Assembly: GCA_041874725.1 (NCBI GenBank)
Contig: CP097466.1
Location: 4,154,001 to 4,218,000, forward strand
Direction of reading: 5' to 3'
DNA: 64,000 nt
From: Duganella sp. BuS-21
GTDB lineage: Bacteria > Pseudomonadota > Gammaproteobacteria > Burkholderiales > Burkholderiaceae_D
Part shown: piece by piece, positions 25,983 to 35,094 of the stretch
Numbering within the stretch: position 1 is the stretch's first letter
Layout: every line of letters begins with the position of its first letter
Notes under the pieces: generated by a model
Seen by the model: the letters and a program-made list of their open reading frames with translations, nothing else
Told to the model about the DNA's origin: nothing
Database searches by the model: none
Translations under genes and position numbers: made by a program

Positions 25983-27289
25983 TCGCGGATGCCTTACGCA
26001 ATCTGGAACTGGGTTCGGTACCCATGGCGACCCCGACGGGGCGTCTGGTGGGCGCGTCCGGTTTATTGCTTGAGGCCGTAGGTTGCCCTTTGCACACGGG
26101 CCAGCGTTGCCAGATTGAGACAGTCAGCGGCGAATGGCTGGACGCCCAGGTGGTCGGTTTCCGCGACAAGCTGTCGTTCCTGATGCCGTTCAAGAAAGCG
26201 GTCGGTTTGACCACCGGCGCGCGGGTGCTGCCTTCCCCGGAAAAAATCAGTCTGCAGATCGGCTCCAGCTGGCTGGGCCGCATGGTCAACGGCCTCGGCG
26301 AGCCGATCGACGGCCTGGGCAAGCTGAGCGGCGACTTCCCGCTCGACAGCCAGCCGCCGCGCATCCATCCGCTGAAGAAAAAACCCGTCACCGAACCGCT
26401 CGATGTCGGCGTGCGCGCCATCAACGCCATGCTGACCCTGGGCAAGGGCCAGCGGGTCGGCCTGATGGCCGGCTCCGGCGTCGGCAAGTCCGTGCTGCTG
26501 GGCCTGATGACACGCCAGACCGTGGCCGACGTGGTGGTGGTGGGCCTGATCGGCGAACGCTCGCGCGAGGTGCGCGAATTCGTCGATATGTCGCTGGGCA
26601 AGGAAGGCTTGCAGAAAGCCGTGCTGGTGATCGCCCCGGCCGACGAAAGCCCGCTGATGCGCGTCATGGCCACCGAACTGTGCCATTCGATTGCGGCGCA
26701 CTACCGCGACCAGGGCAAAAACGTGCTGTTGCTGGTCGATTCGCTGACCCGCTACGCCATGGCGCTGCGCGAAGTGGCGCTGGCGCTGGGCGAGCCGCCG
26801 GCCACCAAGGGCTATCCGCCGTCGGTGTTCTCCAACCTGCCGCAGCTGGTGGAATCGGCCGGCAACGGCGAGAACCAGGTCGGCAGCATGAGCGCCATCT
26901 ACACCGTGCTGGCCGAGGGCGACGACCAGCAGGACCCGGTAGTCGACACCGCGCGCGCGATTCTCGACGGCCACATCGTCATGACGCGCGAGCTGGCCGA
27001 ACGCGGCCACTATCCGGCCATCGACATCGCCGCCTCGATCAGCCGCTGCATGGCGCAGGTGATCGACCATCCGCACATGATGGCGGCGCGCGCGCTGAAG
27101 GCCAGCATGGCGCGCCACGAGCGCGTGCGCGACCTGATTCCGCTGGGCGCCTACGTGCCGGGCGCCGATCCCGTCACCGATAAAGCCGTACAGCTGCACC
27201 CGAAGGTCGAAGATTTCTTGTGCCAGGGCACCAAGGAAGAAGCGCCGATCGCCAACTGCATTGCTCAACTTGAAAAGCTGATGACATGA
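25979..27289 (+). CDS. fliI: Flagellum-specific ATPase FliI
   Basis: A 436-residue F1-beta-like ATPase that powers substrate loading for flagellar export. Walker A is GSGVGKS near residue 163, Walker B is LLLVDSLTRYA near 250, and ERGHYPAIDIAASISR is the family segment near 340. Start is GTG overlapping the fliH stop (GTGA). Confidence 0.96.
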   Translation: MIADALRNLELGSVPMATPTGRLVGASGLLLEAVGCPLHTGQRCQIETVSGEWLDAQVVGFRDKLSFLMPFKKAVGLTTGARVLPSPEKISLQIGSSWLGRMVNGLGEPIDGLGKLSGDFPLDSQPPRIHPLKKKPVTEPLDVGVRAINAMLTLGKGQRVGLMAGSGVGKSVLLGLMTRQTVADVVVVGLIGERSREVREFVDMSLGKEGLQKAVLVIAPADESPLMRVMATELCHSIAAHYRDQGKNVLLLVDSLTRYAMALREVALALGEPPATKGYPPSVFSNLPQLVESAGNGENQVGSMSAIYTVLAEGDDQQDPVVDTARAILDGHIVMTRELAERGHYPAIDIAASISRCMAQVIDHPHMMAARALKASMARHERVRDLIPLGAYVPGADPVTDKAVQLHPKVEDFLCQGTKEEAPIANCIAQLEKLMT

Positions 27290-27717
27290 GCCAACAGAAA
27301 ATCCGCAACCTGACCACCCTGGTGGCCCTGCGCAGCACCGAAGTCGAGCGCCTGCAGACGGAGATGGCGGAAAAGACCAACACGCGCGAGCGCTACCAGA
27401 AAAACCTGGAGCGCCTCACCAGCCTGTACACCAACAGCGGCGCCAGCGGCAACCTGCATCCAGCCCTGGCCGGCAACTGCGGCGACTACAAGCAGGCCGT
27501 GATGGTGATGGCCGACAACCACCGGCTGGACCTGCACATGCACGAGGCCGACATGGCGGTATCGCAACAGGCGCTCAACCAGGCCTGGGCCAAGCGCGAG
27601 GTGATGGACATGGTGCTGAACAAGGAGCAAAAGAGCTTCACGCAGCAGAAAAATGTCAAGGAACGCAAGCAGCATGACGAACTGGCAACGCAATTGTGGC
27701 TGCGCGGTCAGAAGTAA
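27286..27717 (+). CDS. fliJ: Flagellar export chaperone FliJ
   Basis: A 143-residue, mostly helical coiled-coil protein (LVALRSTEVERLQTEMAEKTNTRERYQKNLERL), the standard FliJ form and position after fliI. FliJ links the ATPase ring to FlhA and carries empty export chaperones. It overlaps fliI by 4 bp and is the last gene of fliEFGHIJ. Confidence 0.9.
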   Translation: MSQQKIRNLTTLVALRSTEVERLQTEMAEKTNTRERYQKNLERLTSLYTNSGASGNLHPALAGNCGDYKQAVMVMADNHRLDLHMHEADMAVSQQALNQAWAKREVMDMVLNKEQKSFTQQKNVKERKQHDELATQLWLRGQK

Positions 27718-27720
27718 GCG

Positions 27721-27816
27721 CGGTTACAAAATTTAGTTGGGAATATTTTCATACGGAAACGATTAAGGTCGCCTTATATCAGGGTACACTTCATTATCCT
27801 TTCCAGGAGCACGATC
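27721..27816 (+). promoter_or_regulatory. AT-rich putative promoter region of fliD
   Basis: An AT-rich 99-bp gap between fliJ and fliD, opening with CGGTTACAAAA (27721-27731), the same decamer found before fliC. It probably starts the late unit fliD-fliS-fliT-fliK-fliL-fliA-motAB-flgMN. A clear sigma-28 box is not visible. Confidence 0.4.
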
Positions 27817-29238
27817 ATGGCTATCATCAGCAGTCCTACCTACGACCCGAAAACCACCGCCGAAAACCTGGCCAATTCCTATGTGGCCGGCACCAAGGCC
27901 ATCCTGGACGCGCGCTCCACCAGGGCCGCCGCGACCGTCAAGGGCCTGGGCACGCTGGGCTCGGCGCTGAGCGCTTTCCAGTTGGCGATGTCGTCGCTCG
28001 TCAGCGGCACCAAATCGGTGACCGCCAGCTCGGCCACCTTCAGCACCCCTGCGGTGGCCACCGCCACCGCCAGCGCGAACGCCGTGGCCGGCACCTACTC
28101 GTTCTACGTCGAGCAACTGGCGACCGCCGGCCAGGTGTCGTACAACGTCAATGACAGCGTGGCCACCAACGCCGGCGCCATGAACGTGATGCTGGCCGAC
28201 GGCTCGTCCTTCCAGGTCGACCTGGCCAGCGCCGACAACAACAAGGACGGCGTGCTGAGCGCCAAGGAAGTGGCGGCCGCCATCAACTCGGCCGCCGCCA
28301 ACGGCTCGCGCGTGACCGCCTCGACCATGACCGTCAACGGCCAGTCCAAGCTGGTGATGACCTCGAACAAGACCGGCGCCGACAATGCGGTGGCGTCGAT
28401 CGACGTCAGCGGCCTGGCCGACGCCGGCCTGCAGGCCAGCCTGTCGGCCCAGACCACCCTGAGCACCGCCAACGATGCCATCGTCTGGGTCGGCGGCCAG
28501 AGCGGCACCAAGGTGCAGCAAGCCTCCAACACCTTCAAAGTGGTCGATGACGTGGAATTCACCGTCACCCAGGCGCAGGCCGTGGGCGCCGCACCGGTGA
28601 GCATGACCGTGGCGCGCGACAACGCCGGCACCGCCACCAACGTGCAGAGCTTCATCACCGCCTACAATACCCTGCTCTCCAGCATCAACACCCTGACCGC
28701 GCCCGGCGACCACACCCTGGTCGAATCGGCCGACGGCGGTCCACCGAGCTACCTCACGCCCGACGCCGCCTTCTACAACGACTCCGGCGTGGCCGCGCTG
28801 CGCGACCGCCTGAACACCGCGCTGCGCACCGCCACCGGCGGTGTGTCGCTGATCAACTTCGGCATCAGCACCGCCAAGGACGGCACGCTGACGCTCGACA
28901 CCGCGCGCCTGAACAAGACCATGGCGGCCAACCCGGGCGCGCTCGACAGCCTGTTCGGCCGCACCGGCGTCGGCCTCGACGCCGGCGTGATGGGCGCGAT
29001 GAACAAGCTGACCACGGCATGGACCCGCACCAGCAACGGCTATATCGGCAGCCGCCGCGACGTCGCCACCAAGCAGCAAAGCGATATCACCGACCGCCAG
29101 GCGACTCTGAAAAACCAGTTCGACAACGCCTACAAACGTTATCTGGCGCAATTTACGACGCTGCAGTCGCTGCAGGCGTCGATGACCTCGACCTCGAATA
29201 TGTTCACTGCGATGTTCTCCAACGACAGCAGCAACTAA
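27817..29238 (+). CDS. fliD: Flagellar filament cap protein FliD
   Basis: A 473-residue filament cap (HAP2). N-terminal region MAIISSPTYDPKTTAENLANSYV and TVKGLGTLGSALSAFQLAMSSL, and the C-terminal coiled coil (QSDITDRQATLKNQFDNAYKRYLAQFTTLQSLQASM) followed by MFSNDSSN are family marks. A strong CCAGGAGC lies 9 bp before ATG. It heads the late block matching lafB of lateral systems. Confidence 0.95.
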   Translation: MAIISSPTYDPKTTAENLANSYVAGTKAILDARSTRAAATVKGLGTLGSALSAFQLAMSSLVSGTKSVTASSATFSTPAVATATASANAVAGTYSFYVEQLATAGQVSYNVNDSVATNAGAMNVMLADGSSFQVDLASADNNKDGVLSAKEVAAAINSAAANGSRVTASTMTVNGQSKLVMTSNKTGADNAVASIDVSGLADAGLQASLSAQTTLSTANDAIVWVGGQSGTKVQQASNTFKVVDDVEFTVTQAQAVGAAPVSMTVARDNAGTATNVQSFITAYNTLLSSINTLTAPGDHTLVESADGGPPSYLTPDAAFYNDSGVAALRDRLNTALRTATGGVSLINFGISTAKDGTLTLDTARLNKTMAANPGALDSLFGRTGVGLDAGVMGAMNKLTTAWTRTSNGYIGSRRDVATKQQSDITDRQATLKNQFDNAYKRYLAQFTTLQSLQASMTSTSNMFTAMFSNDSSN

Positions 29239-29278
29239 CCCGAACCTTGCATTAATTCAGACCCCTACGGTGAATACC

Positions 29279-29671
29279 ATGTTGAACCAGGAAGCCTACA
29301 GCAGTTACCACTCCACCAATCTGGACGCGCAGGTGGCCCGCGCTTCGCCGATCGAGCTGGTGCTGGTGCTCACCGATGGCCTGCTCGAAGAACTGGCGCG
29401 CGCGCGCGGCCACATCGTCGGCAAGCGCTACGAGCTCAAGGCCAAAAGCCTGAACAAGTGCACCGACATCATCAACGGCCTGTCGAGCTCGCTGGACTTC
29501 GACAACGGCGGCGAAGTGGTGGAAAACCTGGGACGCCTGTACGAATATTGTGCCGGCCGCCTGTACACGGCCGGCGTCAGCCTGGACCCGGCCATCGTCG
29601 ACGAAGTCTCCACCCTGCTGACCACGATCAAGAAGGGCTGGCTGGGAGTGCAGGCCAAGACCAATGGATAG
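29279..29671 (+). CDS. fliS: Flagellin export chaperone FliS
   Basis: A 130-residue FliS, binding the flagellin C-terminus before export. EAYSSYHSTNLDAQVARASPIELVLVLTDGLLEELARARGHI follows the family's N-terminal pattern. ATG 29279 is chosen; a GTG three codons upstream is equally open. Its end overlaps fliT by 8 bp. Confidence 0.92.
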   Translation: MLNQEAYSSYHSTNLDAQVARASPIELVLVLTDGLLEELARARGHIVGKRYELKAKSLNKCTDIINGLSSSLDFDNGGEVVENLGRLYEYCAGRLYTAGVSLDPAIVDEVSTLLTTIKKGWLGVQAKTNG

Positions 29672-29981
29672 GCAACGCACTTTGCTGCAAATGGCGCAGA
29701 AAATGAGCGCCGCCATCGCTTCCGAAGACTGGAAGACGCTGGCGGCGATTAACACGTTAATGGGCAGTACCTTGCCGCAGATGGCGGCACAAGGCCAGTG
29801 GAGCGCCGCCGAACGGGCCGCTTTGTCGGCCCTGCGCCAGATGCACAACGAGGCAGTCAAGCGCTGCGACCGCGCCACCGACGAACTGGGGCGGCGCTTG
29901 CACGATATGCAGGCAAACCAGGAGGGCTGGCTGGCTTATGCCCTCGAGAGCGAACACACAGAAAGCGGAATCCAAGCATGA
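29664..29981 (+). CDS. fliT: FliT-like flagellar chaperone
   Basis: A 105-residue helical protein directly after fliS, in the place of fliT (lafD) which chaperones FliD and other hook-associated proteins. Sequence similarity is loose (LQMAQKMSAAIASEDWKTLAAINTLM, then ALRQMHNEAVKRCDRATDELGRRL), so the call leans on position and size. It overlaps fliK by 4 bp. Confidence 0.72.
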   Translation: MDRQRTLLQMAQKMSAAIASEDWKTLAAINTLMGSTLPQMAAQGQWSAAERAALSALRQMHNEAVKRCDRATDELGRRLHDMQANQEGWLAYALESEHTESGIQA

Positions 29982-31552
29982 GCACCACACTCTCCAGCGC
30001 AACAGCGGCGGCCAAGGCCGCTCAGGCCGAATTGACCGCCCCGGTGGCGGCCAACCGCACCGTTGCCGTCAACGATAGCGGCAACGGCAAGACCAAGGCC
30101 GCCGCCAAGCCGGCCGCCGACACCCGGAGTGAAGGCAGCGCGGCCCAGGCCAGCGCCAAGCCGGCCCAGGCTCAATCGGGCAATGCCTATGCCAACGCAG
30201 CCGCCACGGCCGCGGCCCAGCCGGACGCGCGCAGCAGCGCAGCGCAGGCCGCCGCGCAAGCCTTGGCCGACGCCGTGCCGGTGGTCGCTCCGTTGTTTTC
30301 GCAATTGCTGAACCTGGCCGACGTGGCCGTAGGCGCCGACGACGGCAGCGAGGCCGCCGCCCCGGCCGACGGCGACGACGCCACCGGTTCCGGCAGTGCC
30401 GCCGCCGGCAGCGTGCTGCCGGCCATGGTGACCTCGCTGCTGAATATTCCGCTCATCCCGCAGCAGCAGCAGCAGGCGGCGCCCGTCGCCGGCGCCGGCG
30501 GCGACGCCGCCAGTGTGGACGCCATCAGCGCCACCGCCACCCTGAGCAATAGCGCCACCCGCCTGAACCTGGCCGCCGCCGGCGTCGCCGTCAATCCAGC
30601 CACTCTGCCCGCCAGCCACACCAACGTCAGCGCCGCGTCCGGCGCCGACGCAGCAGCTGCTGCAGCTGCTGCTGCTGCCCTGGCGGCAGCCCAGGAAAGC
30701 GCGGCCCCGGTCGCCGCGCCGGCCAGCCAGCATACCTATGCCCAAGCCACCAACCCGGCGACAGCGGCCGCAGCGCGCCAGTTCCAGGCCGATACCGGCA
30801 CCGGCGATAGCGCCGCCCCCACCGGCGCCGAAGGCCAGGCGACCGTCGCCGACACCGACGCCCTGCCCCTGCCCCTGCCGGCCGCCATCGTCGGCGCACC
30901 GCTCAAGGAAGCCTGGGTCAACGGCGTGCGCATCGTCACCCGCGCGGCCGACAACGCCGCAGCCAATACCGCCAATACCGGCAACGGCACGGCGGCCGCC
31001 ACCCCGGCCGGCGCCGCCGTGGCCGCCGCCGGCGACGAACGCAGCTTCACCCTGGCCGGCACCGGCGTGGGTAGCGCCGTCGCCGCCTCGGGCCAGGCCG
31101 CCAGCGCACCGGCCGCCCCGGCCGGCAGCACCGTCACCCTGGCCGGCACGCCGGAACAGTGGCAACAGCCGCTGCGCCAGGCGCTCGGCGACCGTCTGCA
31201 ACTCCAGCTGCAACGCAACAGCGAGCAGGCCGTCATCCGTCTCGAACCGCCGAATATGGGCAGCATCGAAATCTCGATCCGCCACAGCGCCGGCGCGCTG
31301 CAGGTCAGCCTGAGCGCCAGCAATAGTGAAGTGCTGCGCCAGCTCAACACCATCGGCGACAGCGTGCGCCAGGACTTGTCGAACCGCCAGTTCACCGACG
31401 TCGCCGTGACCGTCTCGTCCTCGCGCGCCCAGGCCCAGGCCGATCAGGGCGGCCGGAATGGCCAGCAACGTCCACAGGACGACGGCCGCACGCCGGGCCG
31501 CGCGCTGAATGAAGACGACAGCACCGCCACCTTTGCCATGACCGGGGAGTAA
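29978..31552 (+). CDS. fliK: Flagellar hook-length control protein FliK
   Basis: A 524-residue FliK, the molecular ruler. The first 400 residues are extremely Ala-rich and low-complexity, including a QQQQQ run and a nine-Ala run near residue 230. The C-terminal domain is typical: QWQQPLRQALGDRLQLQLQRN, VIRLEPPNMGSIEISIRH, VSLSASNSEVLRQLNTIGDSVRQDL. ATG 29978 overlaps the fliT stop; upstream in-frame reading is inside fliT. Corresponds to lafE. Confidence 0.93.
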   Translation: MSTTLSSATAAAKAAQAELTAPVAANRTVAVNDSGNGKTKAAAKPAADTRSEGSAAQASAKPAQAQSGNAYANAAATAAAQPDARSSAAQAAAQALADAVPVVAPLFSQLLNLADVAVGADDGSEAAAPADGDDATGSGSAAAGSVLPAMVTSLLNIPLIPQQQQQAAPVAGAGGDAASVDAISATATLSNSATRLNLAAAGVAVNPATLPASHTNVSAASGADAAAAAAAAAALAAAQESAAPVAAPASQHTYAQATNPATAAAARQFQADTGTGDSAAPTGAEGQATVADTDALPLPLPAAIVGAPLKEAWVNGVRIVTRAADNAAANTANTGNGTAAATPAGAAVAAAGDERSFTLAGTGVGSAVAASGQAASAPAAPAGSTVTLAGTPEQWQQPLRQALGDRLQLQLQRNSEQAVIRLEPPNMGSIEISIRHSAGALQVSLSASNSEVLRQLNTIGDSVRQDLSNRQFTDVAVTVSSSRAQAQADQGGRNGQQRPQDDGRTPGRALNEDDSTATFAMTGE

Positions 31553-31560
31553 TTCGCACA

Positions 31561-32049
31561 ATGAACAAGAAAGTCATCATCGCTTTGGCCCTGGTTGCCG
31601 TGGTCGGCGCAGCCGTCGCCGGCGGCGCCGTCTGGTACATGTCCAAGGGCGACGCGGAGCACGCGGAAGAATCCAAGGATGGCAAGGACGCCAAGAAAAA
31701 GCCGAAGAAGGAAGAAAAGAAATCCGAACTGCCGCCGAAGTATCTGACCGTCGACAAGGTGGTGGTGATGCTCAAGCATGAGCCCAGCGACACGGTGACG
31801 CATTACCTGTCGGCCGACCTGGTGGTCGCCACCGACGCCAAGCGCGAGAAGGAAACCAAGGAAAACCTGCCGCTGTTGCGCAGTGTGGCGGTGAAGACCC
31901 TGTCCAACCTGCCGATGGCCAGCGCGCGCGTGATGACCATCGACCAGTTCGCAGGCGAGTTGAACAAGGCTTTCGATCATGCCTTCGAAGAAGAAGGCCG
32001 CGAAAAGCCGTTTGACGAAGTCATGATAGGCAAGCTGATTGTCGAGTAG
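31561..32049 (+). CDS. fliL: Flagellar basal body-associated protein FliL
   Basis: A 162-residue single-span inner-membrane protein (VIIALALVAVVGAAVAGGAVWYM), then a Lys/Glu linker (residues 35-60) and a periplasmic domain with KYLTVDKVVVMLKHEPSDTVTHYLSADLVVATD. It assists the stator around the motor. Position matches lafF, just ahead of the sigma factor and stator genes. Confidence 0.92.
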   Translation: MNKKVIIALALVAVVGAAVAGGAVWYMSKGDAEHAEESKDGKDAKKKPKKEEKKSELPPKYLTVDKVVVMLKHEPSDTVTHYLSADLVVATDAKREKETKENLPLLRSVAVKTLSNLPMASARVMTIDQFAGELNKAFDHAFEEEGREKPFDEVMIGKLIVE

Positions 32050-32060
32050 GCCGCAACGGC

Positions 32061-32819
32061 ATGAACCAGAGTGGAGCGGGCATGGGATACGTAGAGGAAT
32101 TTTCAGACACTTATGCCGAGAGCTACGGTGAGCACGGCCAGGCGCCGCTTGCACACAGCGTGGCCGACGAGCAAAAGCATCTGATGGCGTATGCGCCGCT
32201 GGTGAAACGCATCGTGCGCCAGCTCAATTCGCAGATCGCCGGCGCCATCGACCGCGACGACATGGAGCAGATCGGCCTGATGGGCCTGCTGGAAGCGCTG
32301 CGCCGCTACGGCGAGCCGGACGGCGCCTTCGGCAGCTACGCCAGCCTGCGCGTGCGCGGCGCCATCCTCGATGAGCTGCGCCGCCAGGACTGGCGGCCGC
32401 GCGCGGTGCGCCAGCAAAGCCACAAGCTGCGCGACGGCGTGCGCGCCCTGACCCGCAAGCTGGGCCGCGAGCCGAGCGAACACGAGATCATGGAAGCGCT
32501 GGCGCTGACGCCGGAGGCTTACCAGGCCTATCTGATGGATGAAAATGCCGAGCTGATCGCCAGCTTCGACGAAGTGCTGCAGGACAGCGTCAGCAACGAC
32601 AGCGCGCCCAGCCCGGAAGAACAACTGATGGTGCGGCGCAGCCTGGAGCAGGCGCTGCGCGGACTCGACGAGCGCGAACAGCGCGTGGTGCAGATGTATT
32701 ACGAGTTCGAACTGAGCTACAAGGAAATCGCCGCCGTGCTGGACCTGACCGACGCCCGCGTCTGCCAGCTCAACAAAGCGGCGCTGAACAAAATGAAGGC
32801 AGTACTGCAAGGCGCGTAA
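32061..32819 (+). CDS. fliA: Flagellar sigma factor FliA (sigma-28)
   Basis: A 252-residue sigma-28 with region 2 (VKRIVRQLNSQIAGAIDRDDMEQIGLMGLLEALRRY, FGSYASLRVRGAILDELRRQDW), region 3 (LTRKLGREPSEHEIMEALALT) and region 4 helix-turn-helix (LSYKEIAAVLDLTDARVCQLNKAALNKMKAVL). It would transcribe the late genes here (fliC, fliD block, motAB) and is opposed by FlgM encoded 2 kb downstream. Its place inside the motility block, before the stator genes, corresponds to lafS in lateral systems. Confidence 0.96.
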   Translation: MNQSGAGMGYVEEFSDTYAESYGEHGQAPLAHSVADEQKHLMAYAPLVKRIVRQLNSQIAGAIDRDDMEQIGLMGLLEALRRYGEPDGAFGSYASLRVRGAILDELRRQDWRPRAVRQQSHKLRDGVRALTRKLGREPSEHEIMEALALTPEAYQAYLMDENAELIASFDEVLQDSVSNDSAPSPEEQLMVRRSLEQALRGLDEREQRVVQMYYEFELSYKEIAAVLDLTDARVCQLNKAALNKMKAVLQGA

Positions 32820-32868
32820 GACGCCTTGTGGCTAGGGATAGAAAAATGACGCGGAAAGGCGAATCATC

Positions 32869-33789
32869 ATGCAGCAAATAGTCGGTCTCCTCATAGTTTT
32901 AGGCAGCGTCTTCGGCGGCTTCTTCATGATGGGCGGAGCCTTCCATCAGATCTGGCAGCCGATCGAGCTGATCGTGATCGCCGGCGCCGGTCTCGGTGCG
33001 CTCGTCATCGGCAACCCCAGCCACGTGCTGAAGGAGATGATGACGCAGATTAAAAAGATTATCACCAAGAAGAAATACGATTCCGAGTTCCAGCGTCAGC
33101 TGCTGCTGCTGATGTATGAACTGCTGCAACTGGCGGCCGGCGGCCTGAAGGCGCTCGACGCCCACGTCGAGGCGCCCAAGGACAGCCCGCTGTTCCAGCG
33201 CTATCCGCGCGTGCTGGAAGAGCCGAAACTGCTGGCCTTCATCGTCGACAACTTCCGCCTGATGGCCATGGGCAAGATCAACGCGCACGAGCTCGAAGGC
33301 GTGCTGGAACAGGAACTGGAAGCCATCCACACCGAACTCGAACAGCCGGCCAAGTCGCTCGGCAAGATCGGCGAGGCGATGCCGGGCTTCGGTATTCTGG
33401 CCGCCGTGCTCGGTATCGTGATCACCATGAACACCGTCAACGAAGGTGCAACCTCGGGCGAGATCGCCGAACACGTGGGCGCCGCCATGGTCGGTACCTT
33501 CATCGGTATTTTCTTTTGCTACGGCCTGATCGACCCGCTGTGCAATATGATGAAACAACTGATCAACGCCGAGGCCTCCAACAAGGAAACCGTCAAGGTG
33601 GTGTTGGTGACGCACGTGGCCGGCAAGCCGCCGTTGCTGGCGATCGACGCCGGCCGCCGCCTGGTGGCGCTCAACATCAAGCCGAGCTTCGCCCAGCTCG
33701 AGCGCTGGATCAACGATCTGGAAGGCCGCGACAGCGCGCCGGCCGATGACAGCTCGCGTCGTGGAGGCCGTGGTGCTAAAGCCGCATGA
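32869..33789 (+). CDS. motA: Flagellar motor stator protein MotA
   Basis: A 306-residue stator subunit with four membrane helices (VGLLIVLGSVFGGFFMMG, PIELIVIAGAGLGALVI, then GFGILAAVLGIVITMN and MVGTFIGIFFCYGLIDPL). The conserved proline preceding helix 3 is Pro172. The C-terminal tail DSSRRGGRGAKAA is unusual. It overlaps the long reading of motB. Corresponds to lafT. Confidence 0.95.
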   Translation: MQQIVGLLIVLGSVFGGFFMMGGAFHQIWQPIELIVIAGAGLGALVIGNPSHVLKEMMTQIKKIITKKKYDSEFQRQLLLLMYELLQLAAGGLKALDAHVEAPKDSPLFQRYPRVLEEPKLLAFIVDNFRLMAMGKINAHELEGVLEQELEAIHTELEQPAKSLGKIGEAMPGFGILAAVLGIVITMNTVNEGATSGEIAEHVGAAMVGTFIGIFFCYGLIDPLCNMMKQLINAEASNKETVKVVLVTHVAGKPPLLAIDAGRRLVALNIKPSFAQLERWINDLEGRDSAPADDSSRRGGRGAKAA

Positions 33790-34777
33790 CAAAGCGCATG
33801 ACCAGACCATCGTCAAGCGCGGTGGCGGCAAGCACAAACACGACGACCACGGCGGCGCCTGGAAGGTAGCGTTCGCCGACTTCTGTCTGGCGTTGATGTG
33901 CCTGTTCCTGGTGCTGTGGCTGATGGCGGCGCGCAACACCGAGTCGCTGGAACAGATCCTGACCGAGGCCGACGGCGCCAAGACCGACCAGGGCAAGGGC
34001 GTCATGCCCGAGCAGGTCGGCGGCCCGCGCGGCAGCCTGATCGACCGTTTCCCGATGCCGCACTTCGGCAATTCGGAAGCCGAAGGCAAGCAGAAGGCCG
34101 CCGCCGACCAGACCGACGTCCCGGCCGCGCCCTCCTCCAAGGTCAAGTACGAGAGCCCGGACGACTTGACCGCGCTGTCGCGCGTGCTGACCAAGATGAG
34201 CGCCGAAGCCGGCCTGTCGAGCAATCTGGAATCGGTGATCACGCCCTACGGCCTGCGCGTGATGCTGCACGACACCGACCGCCAGGGCATGTTCGTGCGC
34301 GGCAGCGCCGTGCCGACCGACAAGTTCCGCGCCCTGCTGCGCAAGATGGGGCCGCTGTTCCAGCAAATGGAAAACCAGATGCTGATCGTCGGCCACACCG
34401 ACTCGCTGCAGTACGCCGACCGCAGCTACGCCGCCTTCTCGAACTGGACGCTGTCGGCCAACCGCGCCATGTCGGCCCGTTCGCAACTGCTGGCCGGCGG
34501 CATGAACCGCGAATCGGTGCTGCAGGTGGTGGGCATGGCCGACCGCGCGCCGCTGGACATGAAAAAGATCGATGCCGGCATCAACCGCCGCATCGAGTTG
34601 CTGATTTTGACCACGGCGCAGGCCAAGACCGTCGCCAGCATGTTCGGCATGCCGGACGCGTCCGACCCGCTGACCCACGACGTCGACACGGCGCTGCCGG
34701 ACGCCACGCTGCTGCAGCAGTTGCGCAGCAAGCTCGGCGGCGATTCGCCGCTGCGCGACCCGCGCCGCAACAAATAA
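33773..34777 (+). CDS. motB: Flagellar motor stator protein MotB
   Basis: A stator subunit with one transmembrane helix carrying the ion-binding aspartate (KVAFADFCLALMCLFLVLWLM, Asp36 with this start) and a periplasmic OmpA-type peptidoglycan-binding domain (GHTDSLQYADRS, SANRAMSARSQLLAGGM, INRRIELLI). I place the start at GTG 33773 because TGGAGG is 5 bp upstream and the result starts like other MotB proteins; ATG 33746, eight codons further out, has no ribosome site. Ends 8 bp before the next start candidate for flgM. Corresponds to lafU. Confidence 0.92.
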   Translation: MLKPHDKAHDQTIVKRGGGKHKHDDHGGAWKVAFADFCLALMCLFLVLWLMAARNTESLEQILTEADGAKTDQGKGVMPEQVGGPRGSLIDRFPMPHFGNSEAEGKQKAAADQTDVPAAPSSKVKYESPDDLTALSRVLTKMSAEAGLSSNLESVITPYGLRVMLHDTDRQGMFVRGSAVPTDKFRALLRKMGPLFQQMENQMLIVGHTDSLQYADRSYAAFSNWTLSANRAMSARSQLLAGGMNRESVLQVVGMADRAPLDMKKIDAGINRRIELLILTTAQAKTVASMFGMPDASDPLTHDVDTALPDATLLQQLRSKLGGDSPLRDPRRNK

Positions 34778-34815
34778 GAGTTCGTATGGAAACCAAGCCA
34801 AGCAGAGGCACACGT

Positions 34816-35094
34816 ATGAGAATCTCGACACCGACACCGGACGGCATGGCCGTCCAGCGCGTGGCTGAAGCCGCCCCAGCGGATGCCGCCGAGGCGGTCG
34901 CCCCGGCGGCGCCCGCGCCCTCCCCGCTGCAATCGGCGGTCTTGCAACCGGCCCTGCAAGCCATGCGCGACATGCCCGAGATCGACCAGGAAAAGGTCGA
35001 CCTGCTGCGCAACGCCCTGGCCAAGGGCGAGCTGCCGTTCGATCCGGGCAAGCTGGCCGGCCTGATCCAGCGTTTCCACGGGAGCGAGCAGTGA
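34816..35094 (+). CDS. flgM: Anti-sigma-28 factor FlgM
   Basis: A 92-residue FlgM. The C-terminal half carries the sigma-binding pattern (MPEIDQEKVDLLRNALAKGELPFDPGKLAGLIQRF) and the N-terminus is disordered and Ala/Pro-rich, as expected for an exported anti-sigma factor. ATG 34816 follows AGAGG by 9 bp; ATG 34786 is possible. It holds FliA inactive until the hook is complete. Confidence 0.92.
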   Translation: MRISTPTPDGMAVQRVAEAAPADAAEAVAPAAPAPSPLQSAVLQPALQAMRDMPEIDQEKVDLLRNALAKGELPFDPGKLAGLIQRFHGSEQ

